Assembly (NCBI GenBank): GCA_025355035.1 | Contig: JANXLS010000082.1 | Span: 1-5,870 of the forward strand | DNA from: Planctomycetota bacterium | GTDB taxonomy: Bacteria; Planctomycetota; SZUA-567; H5-PLA8 | Direction of reading: 5' to 3' | Length of the DNA stretch: 5,870 nucleotides | In this document: positions 1 through 5,870 of the stretch, in pieces | How positions within the stretch are numbered: the first letter of the stretch is position 1 | Layout of the letters: each line of letters opens with the position of its first letter | Position numbers and translations under genes: made by a program | Notes under the pieces: model-generated | Told to the model about the DNA's origin: nothing | What the model saw: the letters and a program-made list of their open reading frames with translations, nothing else | Databases searched by the model: none

Positions 1-89
1 GGATGCTGCTCGCCGTGCGTTTGCCCGAAGGCGGCTTGTGCCTTGTCACCACGGATGGTCCTGCTCCGAGTGGACTTGCCGTTTCTTGA
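1..89 (+). CDS. Possible 3' end of an upstream gene (partial)
   Basis: The frame beginning at base 3 reads 28 codons (MLLAVRLPEGG..., ending GPAPSGLAVS) to a TGA at 87-89 and is open to the left edge. The residue mix looks protein-like, while the other two forward frames give Cys/Arg-rich, less natural peptides. The piece is too short to assign to a family. It would lie in the same direction as recN, about 120 bases upstream. The codons are not strongly diagnostic, so it could also be non-coding sequence. Confidence 0.3.
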   Translation, partial: MLLAVRLPEGGLCLVTTDGPAPSGLAVS

Positions 90-106
90 GAAATTTGGTG
101 TAACGA

Positions 107-156
107 GTTTGGAGTGAACTTTCGTTGCTCCAAGATTGGCATTCCAAACTCCAAAC
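107..156. repeat. Inverted ACTCCAAAC repeat upstream of recN
   Basis: GTTTGGAGT at 107-115 is the exact reverse complement of ACTCCAAAC at 148-156, with a 32-base spacer. The right arm belongs to a heptamer direct repeat, CCAAACT (144-150) followed by CCAAACG (151-157). The same core occurs again in the convergent gap at 5164-5174. The transcript could fold into a 9-bp stem ahead of recN, ending 55 bases before the ATG. Whether it is a regulatory hairpin or simply part of a dispersed intergenic repeat cannot be decided here. Confidence 0.6.
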
Positions 157-211
157 GTTCCCTCGCGGCGGACGGATCGGCAACACTTCAATTGGCGAGA
201 CCATTCGGACT

Positions 212-1996
212 ATGCTCTCAGAACTCAGCATCGAAAACCTGCTCTTGATCGCCGCCGCGAAGATTGAATTCGACGGCGGGTTCAACGCGTTCACCGGTGA
301 AACTGGCGCGGGCAAGAGCCTCATGCTCGACGCGATCGAGTTTTTGCTCGGCGCGCGCGGCGATGCCAGCATGATACGCCACGGCGCGGAGCAGGCGGAG
401 GTTTCGGCGTGTTTCATTCTGAAAGACAAGGACCTTGTTTCGGCGTTCACGCGCGATCTCGGCATCGCGTTTGAAGACGATGGAAGCGGGTTCGCGGAGC
501 TCGTTCTCTCGCGCGCGATTCCAAAGACCGGGCGATCTCGGGCGCATGCCAACGGCCGCCCGATTGCCTTGCCCGCTTTGAAAGAACTGGGCGAACGACT
601 TCTTGATATTCACGGACAGAACGAGAACCAGTCGCTGCTCCGAGCACCGGCGCGATTGGAGATTCTCGATCGATTCTCGGAAGCGGACTCTGAGCGCGAA
701 GCGGTGCGCGTGGCGCATCGAGCCGCGCTCGATGCTGCAAAAAAACTCTCGGATTTACGGCGCACGGCGCGCGATCGGCAGGGGCGTCAGGATTTGACAC
801 GCTTCCAACTCAACGAACTTGAAGACGCGAGACTCGACGACTTCGATCCGACTGAATTGGAGAACGAACTCAAGCTTTTGCGCGGTGCTGAGAAAATTCG
901 GGAAGCGGCGCTGTCGGCGGGAGCGCTGTTGGATGGCGAAGAGGGCGACGGCGCGGCGCAATTCCTGTCGCGCGCGATCAAGGCGCTCGCCAGCGCGGGC
1001 GATGCGGGGCCCGAGGTAGAGGAACTTTCGGAACGCATTGAAACGATGCTGGCCGACGTTCGCGATGCAGCGCATGAAGCGGCCTCGCTGGCCGACAAAG
1101 CGCGCAGCGATCCGGAGCGTCTGGTGGAACTTGAAGATTCTTTCGCCAAATTGAAATCCCTTCAACGCAAACATGGGCGCACTTTTCCCGAGTTGGTTGC
1201 GCTGCGCGACAAATTGCGTTTGGAAATGTCCGGTCTTGACCAGCTTGAAACGCACACGGAGGAGAGCGAGAAAGGACTTGCGCGCGCCATCGACTCCCTC
1301 AAGTCGCACTGCGGTGCGCTGTCGCGTAAACGCAAATTCGGCGCACGACAGCTTGAGAAAAAAGTCAACGCGGAGTTGCGCGGCATGGGGCTCAATAACG
1401 CCACACTCAGCATTGAACTCACGCCGAACGAAAACGCTCCGGCACACACAGCTGAGAAAAACGAGCCGCACGACGCGTTTGACTCCAGCGAGATCGACGA
1501 AACGGGCGCCATGCTTCTCCCGGCTCCTATGAAATCCAGCGGCATGGAAGGAGCGGAAATTCTCTTCACCGCCAATCCGGACCTCCCACCGAAGCCGCTG
1601 CGCGAAAGCGCGTCAGGCGGCGAAATTGCGCGCGTCATGCTTGCACTTAAAGGAGTGCTGGCGCGCGCCGGTGGTGCCGACCGGCTGCCTGTCGTCGTCT
1701 TTGACGAAGTCGATTCCGGCGTCGGCGGGCGACTCGGCGCGATGCTTGGAAAAAAACTTCGCGACCTTGCGTCGATTCGCCAGGTCATCTGCATCACGCA
1801 TCAACCCCAGCTTGCAGTGTGTGCGCAACGGCAATTCAAAGTCTCCAAAAGCCAGGTGGGCAAAGCGACGACCGTCAAAGTCGAGCATCTGACGGGTGAC
1901 GCGCGCGTCGACGAAATCGCGCTGATGCTGCGCGGGGCGGAGGCGTCCTCGCACACGCGCGAAGAAGCCGCCGCGATGCTCAAGGCGGCGGAATAA
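212..1996 (+). CDS. recN: DNA repair protein RecN (SMC-like ATPase)
   Basis: RecN is a cytoplasmic SMC-family ATPase that helps RecA-dependent repair of double-strand breaks. The 594 residues contain all nucleotide-binding motifs: Walker A GETGAGKS (29-36), Q-loop DIHGQNEN around Q136, signature SASGGE (466-471), Walker B VVVFDEVDSG with D498/E499, and the H-loop ITHQ with H530. The C-terminus follows the RecN pattern (EIALMLRGAE...). The central part (about 160-400) is Glu/Lys/Leu/Ala-rich, fitting the family's coiled-coil arms. The ATG at 212 is chosen because MLSELSIENLLLI matches the usual RecN start. The frame stays open back to a TTG at 125, but that leader has no family character. Only a weak purine stretch (GGCGAGA, 194-200) precedes the ATG. 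The protein is about 40 residues longer than the E. coli form (553), largely through an acidic insert at about 405-443. I see no clear SOS operator upstream. Confidence 0.97.
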   Translation: MLSELSIENLLLIAAAKIEFDGGFNAFTGETGAGKSLMLDAIEFLLGARGDASMIRHGAEQAEVSACFILKDKDLVSAFTRDLGIAFEDDGSGFAELVLSRAIPKTGRSRAHANGRPIALPALKELGERLLDIHGQNENQSLLRAPARLEILDRFSEADSEREAVRVAHRAALDAAKKLSDLRRTARDRQGRQDLTRFQLNELEDARLDDFDPTELENELKLLRGAEKIREAALSAGALLDGEEGDGAAQFLSRAIKALASAGDAGPEVEELSERIETMLADVRDAAHEAASLADKARSDPERLVELEDSFAKLKSLQRKHGRTFPELVALRDKLRLEMSGLDQLETHTEESEKGLARAIDSLKSHCGALSRKRKFGARQLEKKVNAELRGMGLNNATLSIELTPNENAPAHTAEKNEPHDAFDSSEIDETGAMLLPAPMKSSGMEGAEILFTANPDLPPKPLRESASGGEIARVMLALKGVLARAGGADRLPVVVFDEVDSGVGGRLGAMLGKKLRDLASIRQVICITHQPQLAVCAQRQFKVSKSQVGKATTVKVEHLTGDARVDEIALMLRGAEASSHTREEAAAMLKAAE

Positions 1997-2000
1997 TCCG

Positions 2001-2438
2001 ATGGCCGCCGTCCCTGAAGCAGCACTCGTGGAATTGCGCGCGCTCTATGCGCAACTCGGCGTCGAACTCGAGCCGCTCCGGCGTTTTTGCGATGCGCGCG
2101 GATTGTGTTGCAATTTCACTGCGGCCGATCACATGCTCTACGTCACGTCGATTGAAGCTGCTGAAATGGCCGAGTGTCCGGAACAGCCTGACGCGTCGCT
2201 TTCGTCCCAGGGCAAATGCCCTTATCTGCGCGGAAAACTGTGTGGCTGCCGCGAGCATCGCGCGATCGGTTGCCGCATTTATTTCTGCGATAAAACACAC
2301 GAAGACGATCGCAACGCGCTGTACGAAACGTTTTTGAAAGCAGCGCGCGAGATCGAATCGCGCTACGGTATCGAGCCCCTTTATATGCCGGTCACGAAAG
2401 TGGATTTTTCAGGTCTCGTCAAAGGTGCGACGATTTGA
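2001..2438 (+). CDS. YkgJ-like cysteine-cluster (CxxCxxCC family) protein
   Basis: A 145-residue soluble protein with nine cysteines at 30, 36, 37, 59, 73, 81, 83, 91 and 96. The arrangement C-x5-CC, later KCPYL, CGC, then GCRIYFC resembles the YkgJ/CxxCxxCC family, which is annotated as a putative zinc- or iron-binding cluster of unknown role. The spacing is looser than in textbook members, so the family call is good but not certain. No signal peptide or membrane segment is seen, so it is probably cytoplasmic. The ATG lies only four bases after the recN stop, which implies co-transcription and perhaps translational coupling; the Shine-Dalgarno sequence is weak. The C-terminal third (about 98-145) is a charged helix and tail without cysteines. 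Linkage to recN does not by itself show a repair role. Confidence 0.8.
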   Translation: MAAVPEAALVELRALYAQLGVELEPLRRFCDARGLCCNFTAADHMLYVTSIEAAEMAECPEQPDASLSSQGKCPYLRGKLCGCREHRAIGCRIYFCDKTHEDDRNALYETFLKAAREIESRYGIEPLYMPVTKVDFSGLVKGATI

Positions 2439-2491
2439 CGCGTCTGGAGTAAGCTCTCTCGTCCACAATTGTCACACAAAGCAGTGCCCTT

Positions 2492-2495
2492 GGAG
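2492..2495 (+). promoter_or_regulatory. Ribosome binding site of the propeller-PKD gene
   Basis: GGAG sits nine bases before the ATG at 2505. It decides the start against the ATG at 2497, which runs into a stop after three codons. The chosen start also places the signal peptide at the very N-terminus. Confidence 0.6.
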
Positions 2496-2504
2496 AATGG
2501 CTGA

Positions 2505-5060
2505 ATGACGTTTTTGTTGATTCGACGCGCCGCGTGTGGCTGGCTCACGCTGGCTCTTTCGCTCCTTTCCGCCGCACCTTTTTTTGCGCGCGCGGCATTG
2601 GTCAGCCCGGATTTTCAGATCGGTCCGGACATTTCGCTCGACAGTCTCTCCGTCGCGACAAGCGGCACGAATTACCTGGTCGTCTGGCGTGATCTTTCCA
2701 GTAGCGCCACTTCCACGCCGATTACCGGTGCGTTCGTGAGCTCCACCGGCGTCGCATCGGCTGGGTTCACCATCTCCGACGCGCTGGGAGCGCCGCAAAA
2801 AGGCCCCGTCCAACGGGCGCGCGTCGCGTTCAACAGCGTCAACTTTCTGGTCGTCTGGCACGACACGCGTTCGCTCGGCAGCGGCGTGCGCGGAGCCTTC
2901 GTTTCGCCCCAGGGCATGATCGTTGGCGGCGCGGATTTTCTGATCGCAACGACGGCCAATACGAAGAACATCAATCCGCAGGTCAGCTACAGCGGCGGCG
3001 TTTTCTTTGTCGCATGGCAGGACGCGCCGATGTCCGGCAGCGGCACTCAGGTTTATTACGCGACCGTTTCGCCCTCCGCAATTCCCAGCATGCCAAAGTC
3101 GATCCCCTTTCCCGCAGCAACCTCCACGACCGAAAAATTCGAATTCCTCGTCCCAGGGCAAAACGGCGAAAATCTGATCGTCTATCAGGACACCGGTTCG
3201 TCGCCCAACGCCACGTACGCCATCCGCGTCGCGTCCGACACCACTGTCACCGGCCCGGCTAGCGGGACGCAAATCTTCACCAACGACTTCTCGCCCGGGG
3301 GAGCTGGTGCGCCAATCGGCGGCGCGTATCTTTCGGACACGCAGGAGTACCTGCTCCTCGCGTCGTGGGGAACGCAACTCAGCTGCGGCGTTTCGCGCGC
3401 ATGGCTCAAATCCGATGGCCGAATTTCTCTTGCGACCGCGCCGTTCGCGCTTGTTGGACAAGGGGCGACGACGCTCGAAGAGGCAAATTTTCCGCTCGCC
3501 GTGTTCAATGGATCGAACGAATTTATTTTCCCGCGCAACAGCAAAGCCAGCGACGTGGCGTACCACATCCTCATGAAGCGCGTCAATGTCAACGGCACTG
3601 ACAACGATCCGCAAATGGCCGTCGTCGATGAAGCCACAACCGGCATTCTCAACGGCGCGACAGCCTGTGCGATCAACAGCCTCAATCAATATATTGTCGT
3701 CTGGATGGACGGGCGACGTCGCGTCACAGATCCGCCGCTCCAAACAAACGTTTACGGCGCGATCGTCGATACGACGCAAGCCGGCAACACTCTTCGTCCA
3801 TACATTCGTCCCGGTGCGGCGATCGTTCCACAAGTCGGTGCCGCGCCATTGACCATCGCGACCAGCGGCGGCACGTCCACGGGACTCATCGATTCCGGCG
3901 GCTGGGATTTCGGTGACGGTACGACCAGTGTACTGTTCTCGACGACGCACAAATACGTCAACGCCGGGTCGTATCTTGCCGTTTATTCGTTGAACAAAGC
4001 CGGGTTGCAATACAACGAATTCTTCCATATCGACGTCGGCAGCACCGATGTCGGCGGCGCAAACGGTCCGCCGCAATCCGTTGGCGGCGTCATCGGCAAC
4101 ATCAGTTCCGGCGTCAACACCGGCATCGTCCTCAGTTCGTTTTCAGCGGCGTTGAATTTCGTCAAGACCGGCGCCGATTCGTTCCATCTTGTCGGCAAAT
4201 TCGATGTCACGCGTATTCCTGTTTATCTGACCGGACAGCACGTGAAAGTCACCCTCGGCACCAACGTCTACGCGTTCGATCTGCTCGCCGATGGAACGTT
4301 CACGTCCACCACCGGAACAACCCCGTTTCTCACGTTTCAGTTGGCCTCGATCAACGGCGTGTTCGCGATGAACGCAGCGAGCGACAAACTACTTGCCGCA
4401 CTTTCCGGCAGCGGTGTCAGCAACACCACCGCGTCGAAACTCCCTGTGTCCATTCCCATCTCCATCTCCTTCGCCGGGATGAGCACCACGCAGTCGATTC
4501 AGGCGCAGTACACGGCCAAAGTTGGAGCGTCCGGCACTCTCAATTACTCGCTCGGCACAACCGGCGCCACCGGGGACGGCTACTTCGGCGTGTCGAGCGG
4601 TTACGCCACGGAGCGCCTGACCAACGGCAAGACCGGAGACATGATTCACGACTTCGGCGCGATCGGCAACCTCACGCTCCCCGGCAGCGCGACGCTCGTG
4701 AAATCGACCGCGCCAAATGGCATCTGGCGCGTCCGTGTGGGCAACTACTCCGAGTCTATTCCTGTCAGTGCGGTGACCCTCTCCGGCACCACGTACTCGT
4801 ATCTGCCCAAGGGCGTCAAAATCGGCATCACACAGTTCGCGTACAACCAAAAAAGCGGCGGCTACATTCTGCTCCTCAAAGCCATCCCGGCAACTGGTGA
4901 AGACGCATCCGGCATGGCCATTTCAACAGACCAAATCACCCGAGCCGACATCGCGGTCGCCGTCGATCTCGACCTGGATGGCGGAGCCAAATTCCAAGCC
5001 GGACAATTTCTCCGCCTCATCCGCAAGGACGTCACCAAATCGAAATGGACGCTCAGGTAA
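2505..5060 (+). CDS. Exported seven-repeat propeller protein with PKD domain
   Basis: An 851-residue protein that I cannot name. Residues 1-30 form a Sec signal peptide: RR at 7-8, hydrophobic core 13-27, probable cleavage after ARA at 28-30. Seven repeats follow, each marked by a hydrophobic strand such as NYLVVWRD or NFLVVWHD, then a variable loop and a strand like GAFVSSTG. The markers begin at residues 56, 113, 166, 222, 281, 338 and 395, a spacing of 53-59, which suggests a seven-bladed beta-propeller. A PKD domain spans about 428-510, with WDFGDGTTS at 467-475 and HKYVNAGSYLAVYSLN after it. Residues 543-851 are Ser/Thr/Gly-rich and beta-like, without catalytic motifs I recognise. No PEP-CTERM, LPXTG or other anchor is visible, so it is secreted or surface-held by other means. 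PKD domains and propellers commonly serve protein or glycan binding, so a role in adhesion or substrate binding is inference. The gene stands alone on its strand, 66 bases after the cysteine-cluster gene. Confidence 0.88.
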   Translation: MTFLLIRRAACGWLTLALSLLSAAPFFARAALVSPDFQIGPDISLDSLSVATSGTNYLVVWRDLSSSATSTPITGAFVSSTGVASAGFTISDALGAPQKGPVQRARVAFNSVNFLVVWHDTRSLGSGVRGAFVSPQGMIVGGADFLIATTANTKNINPQVSYSGGVFFVAWQDAPMSGSGTQVYYATVSPSAIPSMPKSIPFPAATSTTEKFEFLVPGQNGENLIVYQDTGSSPNATYAIRVASDTTVTGPASGTQIFTNDFSPGGAGAPIGGAYLSDTQEYLLLASWGTQLSCGVSRAWLKSDGRISLATAPFALVGQGATTLEEANFPLAVFNGSNEFIFPRNSKASDVAYHILMKRVNVNGTDNDPQMAVVDEATTGILNGATACAINSLNQYIVVWMDGRRRVTDPPLQTNVYGAIVDTTQAGNTLRPYIRPGAAIVPQVGAAPLTIATSGGTSTGLIDSGGWDFGDGTTSVLFSTTHKYVNAGSYLAVYSLNKAGLQYNEFFHIDVGSTDVGGANGPPQSVGGVIGNISSGVNTGIVLSSFSAALNFVKTGADSFHLVGKFDVTRIPVYLTGQHVKVTLGTNVYAFDLLADGTFTSTTGTTPFLTFQLASINGVFAMNAASDKLLAALSGSGVSNTTASKLPVSIPISISFAGMSTTQSIQAQYTAKVGASGTLNYSLGTTGATGDGYFGVSSGYATERLTNGKTGDMIHDFGAIGNLTLPGSATLVKSTAPNGIWRVRVGNYSESIPVSAVTLSGTTYSYLPKGVKIGITQFAYNQKSGGYILLLKAIPATGEDASGMAISTDQITRADIAVAVDLDLDGGAKFQAGQFLRLIRKDVTKSKWTLR

Positions 5061-5077
5061 GTGCCGAGTGCCGACTC
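5058..5077 (+). repeat. Left arm of stop-codon-anchored inverted repeat
   Basis: TAAGTGCCGAGTGCCGACTC begins with the TAA stop of the propeller-PKD gene. It contains two tandem AGTGCCG heptamers (5060-5066 and 5067-5073). It matches the reverse complement of 5193-5212 at 18 of 20 positions. Confidence 0.75.
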
Positions 5078-5098
5078 GGGGCGCGTTGCCCCGAGCCG
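5072..5098 (+). terminator. GC-rich hairpin, probable terminator of the propeller gene
   Basis: CTCGGGGC (5075-5082) pairs perfectly with GCCCCGAG (5088-5095) across a GCGTT loop. Two more pairs (5072-5073 with 5097-5098) follow beyond one A-C mismatch. The stem starts 12 bases after the stop codon. It is followed by ATTTGTC, a poor T-run, so Rho-independent termination is plausible but not textbook. On the other strand no T-run follows. Confidence 0.55.
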
Positions 5099-5109
5099 AT
5101 TTGTCGCAG

Positions 5110-5127
5110 ACTTTCAGGCTGAAAAGT
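5110..5127. repeat. Small hairpin in the convergent gap
   Basis: ACTTTCA (5110-5116) can pair with TGAAAAGT (5120-5127) around a GGC loop, giving seven pairs with one bulged A. No T-run follows on either side, so it is not a convincing terminator. It is probably part of the structured intergenic repeat cassette. Confidence 0.35.
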
Positions 5128-5161
5128 GTTTGGCGGCGCGATGAGCTTTCCACACTGGACA

Positions 5162-5175
5162 TCAAACTCCAAACA
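5162..5175. repeat. ACTCCAAAC-type heptamer repeat, second locus
   Basis: TCAAACT (5162-5168) and CCAAACA (5169-5175) form a heptamer direct repeat. It shares the 11-base core AAACTCCAAAC with 146-156 upstream of recN, and both copies are flanked by similar bases (GG-CAT before, a T-containing stretch and CCC after). All copies in this window lie outside genes. Confidence 0.55.
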
Positions 5176-5192
5176 TTTTTCCCAGCACTCAG

Positions 5193-5212
5193 GATTCGGC
5201 ACTCTGCACTTA
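5193..5212 (-). repeat. Right arm of stop-codon-anchored inverted repeat
   Basis: On the minus strand this reads TAAGTGCAGAGTGCCGAATC, starting with the TAA stop of the GH16 gene. Reading on past the arm shows four heptamers in phase: AGTGCAG, AGTGCCG, AATCCTG and AGTGCTG (5210 down to 5183). The arm mirrors 5058-5077 with two mismatches. Confidence 0.75.
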
Positions 5213-5870
5213 TTTCTGAAACGGCAACTTTCCTGCTCCGCGGGCCGGAGTCGGCTTGTATCCACCCACTTTTTCATAGACGCGCACGTAATCAACCACC
5301 ATCTCGGCGGGAAATGTTGTCGTCTTGTCCGGATTGCCGAGGAATTGTCCGCCAACCGCCAAATTCACGATGATGTAGTACGGATGATCGAACGGCGCGG
5401 GCCAAGGATTGAGCTCGGATTCGTTGACGGGGTTGACGCCCTTGGGCCCATCGCGGTCGCTGCAACTCCACCAGAAATTCTGCGTCTGGTACAGCTTTCC
5501 ATCGACAAGCCAGCGGATTTCGCCCGGCTCCCACTCAACTGCGTAAACATGAAAATCCGCGATCGTTCCATTGTCAGGTAGCGTGTACTCCTTGCCGGTG
5601 TGCGTGTTGACCGGCCAGCTCCCGCCGTAATGCAGCGTCCCCAGCACTTCTGTCGGCTTCTGGCCGCGCGCTTCTAAAATGTCGATCTCGCCCGACGCCG
5701 CCCAACCGCCGAACTTTTCGTCCTGGGGCAACAGCCAGAAAGCCGGCCAGATGCCCTTGCCCAGCGGCAGCTTGGCGCGCATTTCGAATTTTCCGTACAG
5801 CTTGTTGAACAGCGGCGTCTTGTCGTTCTTCCGCGTTTTCATTTTCGCCGACGTGTACTGAGCGCCTTTG
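5210..5870 (-). CDS. GH16 family endo-beta-glucanase, N-terminus cut by window edge
   Basis: Glycoside hydrolase family 16 enzymes cut beta-1,3, beta-1,3/1,4 or related glucans and galactans, usually outside the cytoplasm. About 219 residues are visible. The frame is open to the right edge and reads KGAQYTSAKMKT before the first internal Met (5842), a typical GH16 stretch, so that Met is not the start. In order it shows YGKFEMRAKLP, GIWPAFWLLP, the catalytic motif GEIDILE (nucleophile Glu at 5687-5689, Asp at 5681-5683, acid/base Glu at 5672-5674), LHYGG, FHVYAVEWEPGEIRWLVDG, YYIIVNLAVGG and the closing strand VVDYVRVYE. All three catalytic acids are present, so the enzyme is probably active. 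After the domain only a 20-residue basic tail remains. The signal peptide and the first domain strands lie outside the window. The laminarinase-like group is the best fit, but the exact substrate cannot be told. The gene is convergent with the propeller-PKD gene, 149 bases away. Confidence 0.93.
   Translation of the reverse strand, partial: KGAQYTSAKMKTRKNDKTPLFNKLYGKFEMRAKLPLGKGIWPAFWLLPQDEKFGGWAASGEIDILEARGQKPTEVLGTLHYGGSWPVNTHTGKEYTLPDNGTIADFHVYAVEWEPGEIRWLVDGKLYQTQNFWWSCSDRDGPKGVNPVNESELNPWPAPFDHPYYIIVNLAVGGQFLGNPDKTTTFPAEMVVDYVRVYEKVGGYKPTPARGAGKLPFQK

Noticed and set aside
125..211. Longer RecN from a TTG start at 125
   Set aside because: The 29 extra residues do not resemble RecN, and part of them would be encoded by the intergenic heptamer repeat. 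The ATG at 212 matches the family start.
1162..1797. Minus-strand open frame of 211 codons inside recN
   Set aside because: Low-complexity Ser/Arg/Ala-rich product, fully inside a confidently assigned gene.
2469..2480. TTGTCACACAA as promoter -35 or operator before the propeller gene
   Set aside because: TTGTCA at 2469-2474 has no -10-like hexamer at suitable distance, and the 4-base inverted ends are too short to support an operator.
2472..4076. 534-codon open frame on the minus strand opposite the propeller-PKD gene
   Set aside because: The product is Arg/Gly/Asp-rich with no motif or signal peptide. The plus strand carries a clear signal peptide, regular repeats and a PKD domain. The long antisense frame is a by-product of GC-rich codon use.
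5058..5212. Inverted repeat as the ends of a miniature transposon (MITE)
   Set aside because: No flanking target duplication is seen, and the arms are built of short heptamers that begin at stop codons. Repeat expansion explains this better than terminal repeats of a transposon, though a genome search could change that view.
5126..5581. Plus-strand open frame of 151 codons over the convergent gap and GH16
   Set aside because: It runs antisense to the GH16 catalytic domain and through the repeats; no recognisable product and no convincing ribosome binding site.

Overview
The window looks like GC-rich chromosomal DNA from a free-living Gram-negative bacterium. Verrucomicrobiota (soil or freshwater type) is my best guess. 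The guess rests on a large Sec-exported surface protein with a propeller-PKD layout, a secreted-type GH16 glucanase, and short heptamer repeats in the gaps between genes. I recall such repeats from that phylum but cannot search for them here, so the assignment is inference. I see no tRNA, rRNA, CRISPR array, insertion sequence or phage gene.

Left part (1-2438, + strand): a possible last 28 codons of an upstream gene come first. A roughly 120-base gap follows, carrying a repeat of the ACTCCAAAC type in inverted arrangement. Next is recN, the SMC-like DNA-repair ATPase, complete with Walker A, signature, Walker B and H-loop motifs, plus an acidic insert just before the signature. Four bases after recN starts a small nine-cysteine protein of the YkgJ/CxxCxxCC metal-cluster type, probably in the same transcript.

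Middle (2505-5060, + strand): an 851-residue exported protein of unknown function. After the signal peptide it has seven repeats at 53-59 residue spacing, best read as a seven-bladed beta-propeller. A PKD domain and a long Ser/Thr/Gly-rich beta-type C-terminal region follow.

Right part (5210-5870, - strand): the 3' part of a GH16 endo-beta-glucanase gene that runs off the right edge, convergent with the propeller gene. The 149-base convergent gap is the most structured non-coding stretch. It is bounded by a 20-base inverted repeat (18/20 matches) whose two arms each begin exactly with the TAA stop codon of the adjacent gene. It also contains a GC-rich terminator-like hairpin, a second small hairpin and another copy of the ACTCCAAAC repeat.

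recN and the cysteine-cluster gene are housekeeping or repair genes. The propeller-PKD protein and the GH16 enzyme could both act on extracellular polysaccharide, but they are convergent and not one operon, so a joint role is only a guess. I found no clear new defence, mobile or biosynthetic system. The points worth following up are the stop-codon-anchored repeats and the unassigned exported protein.
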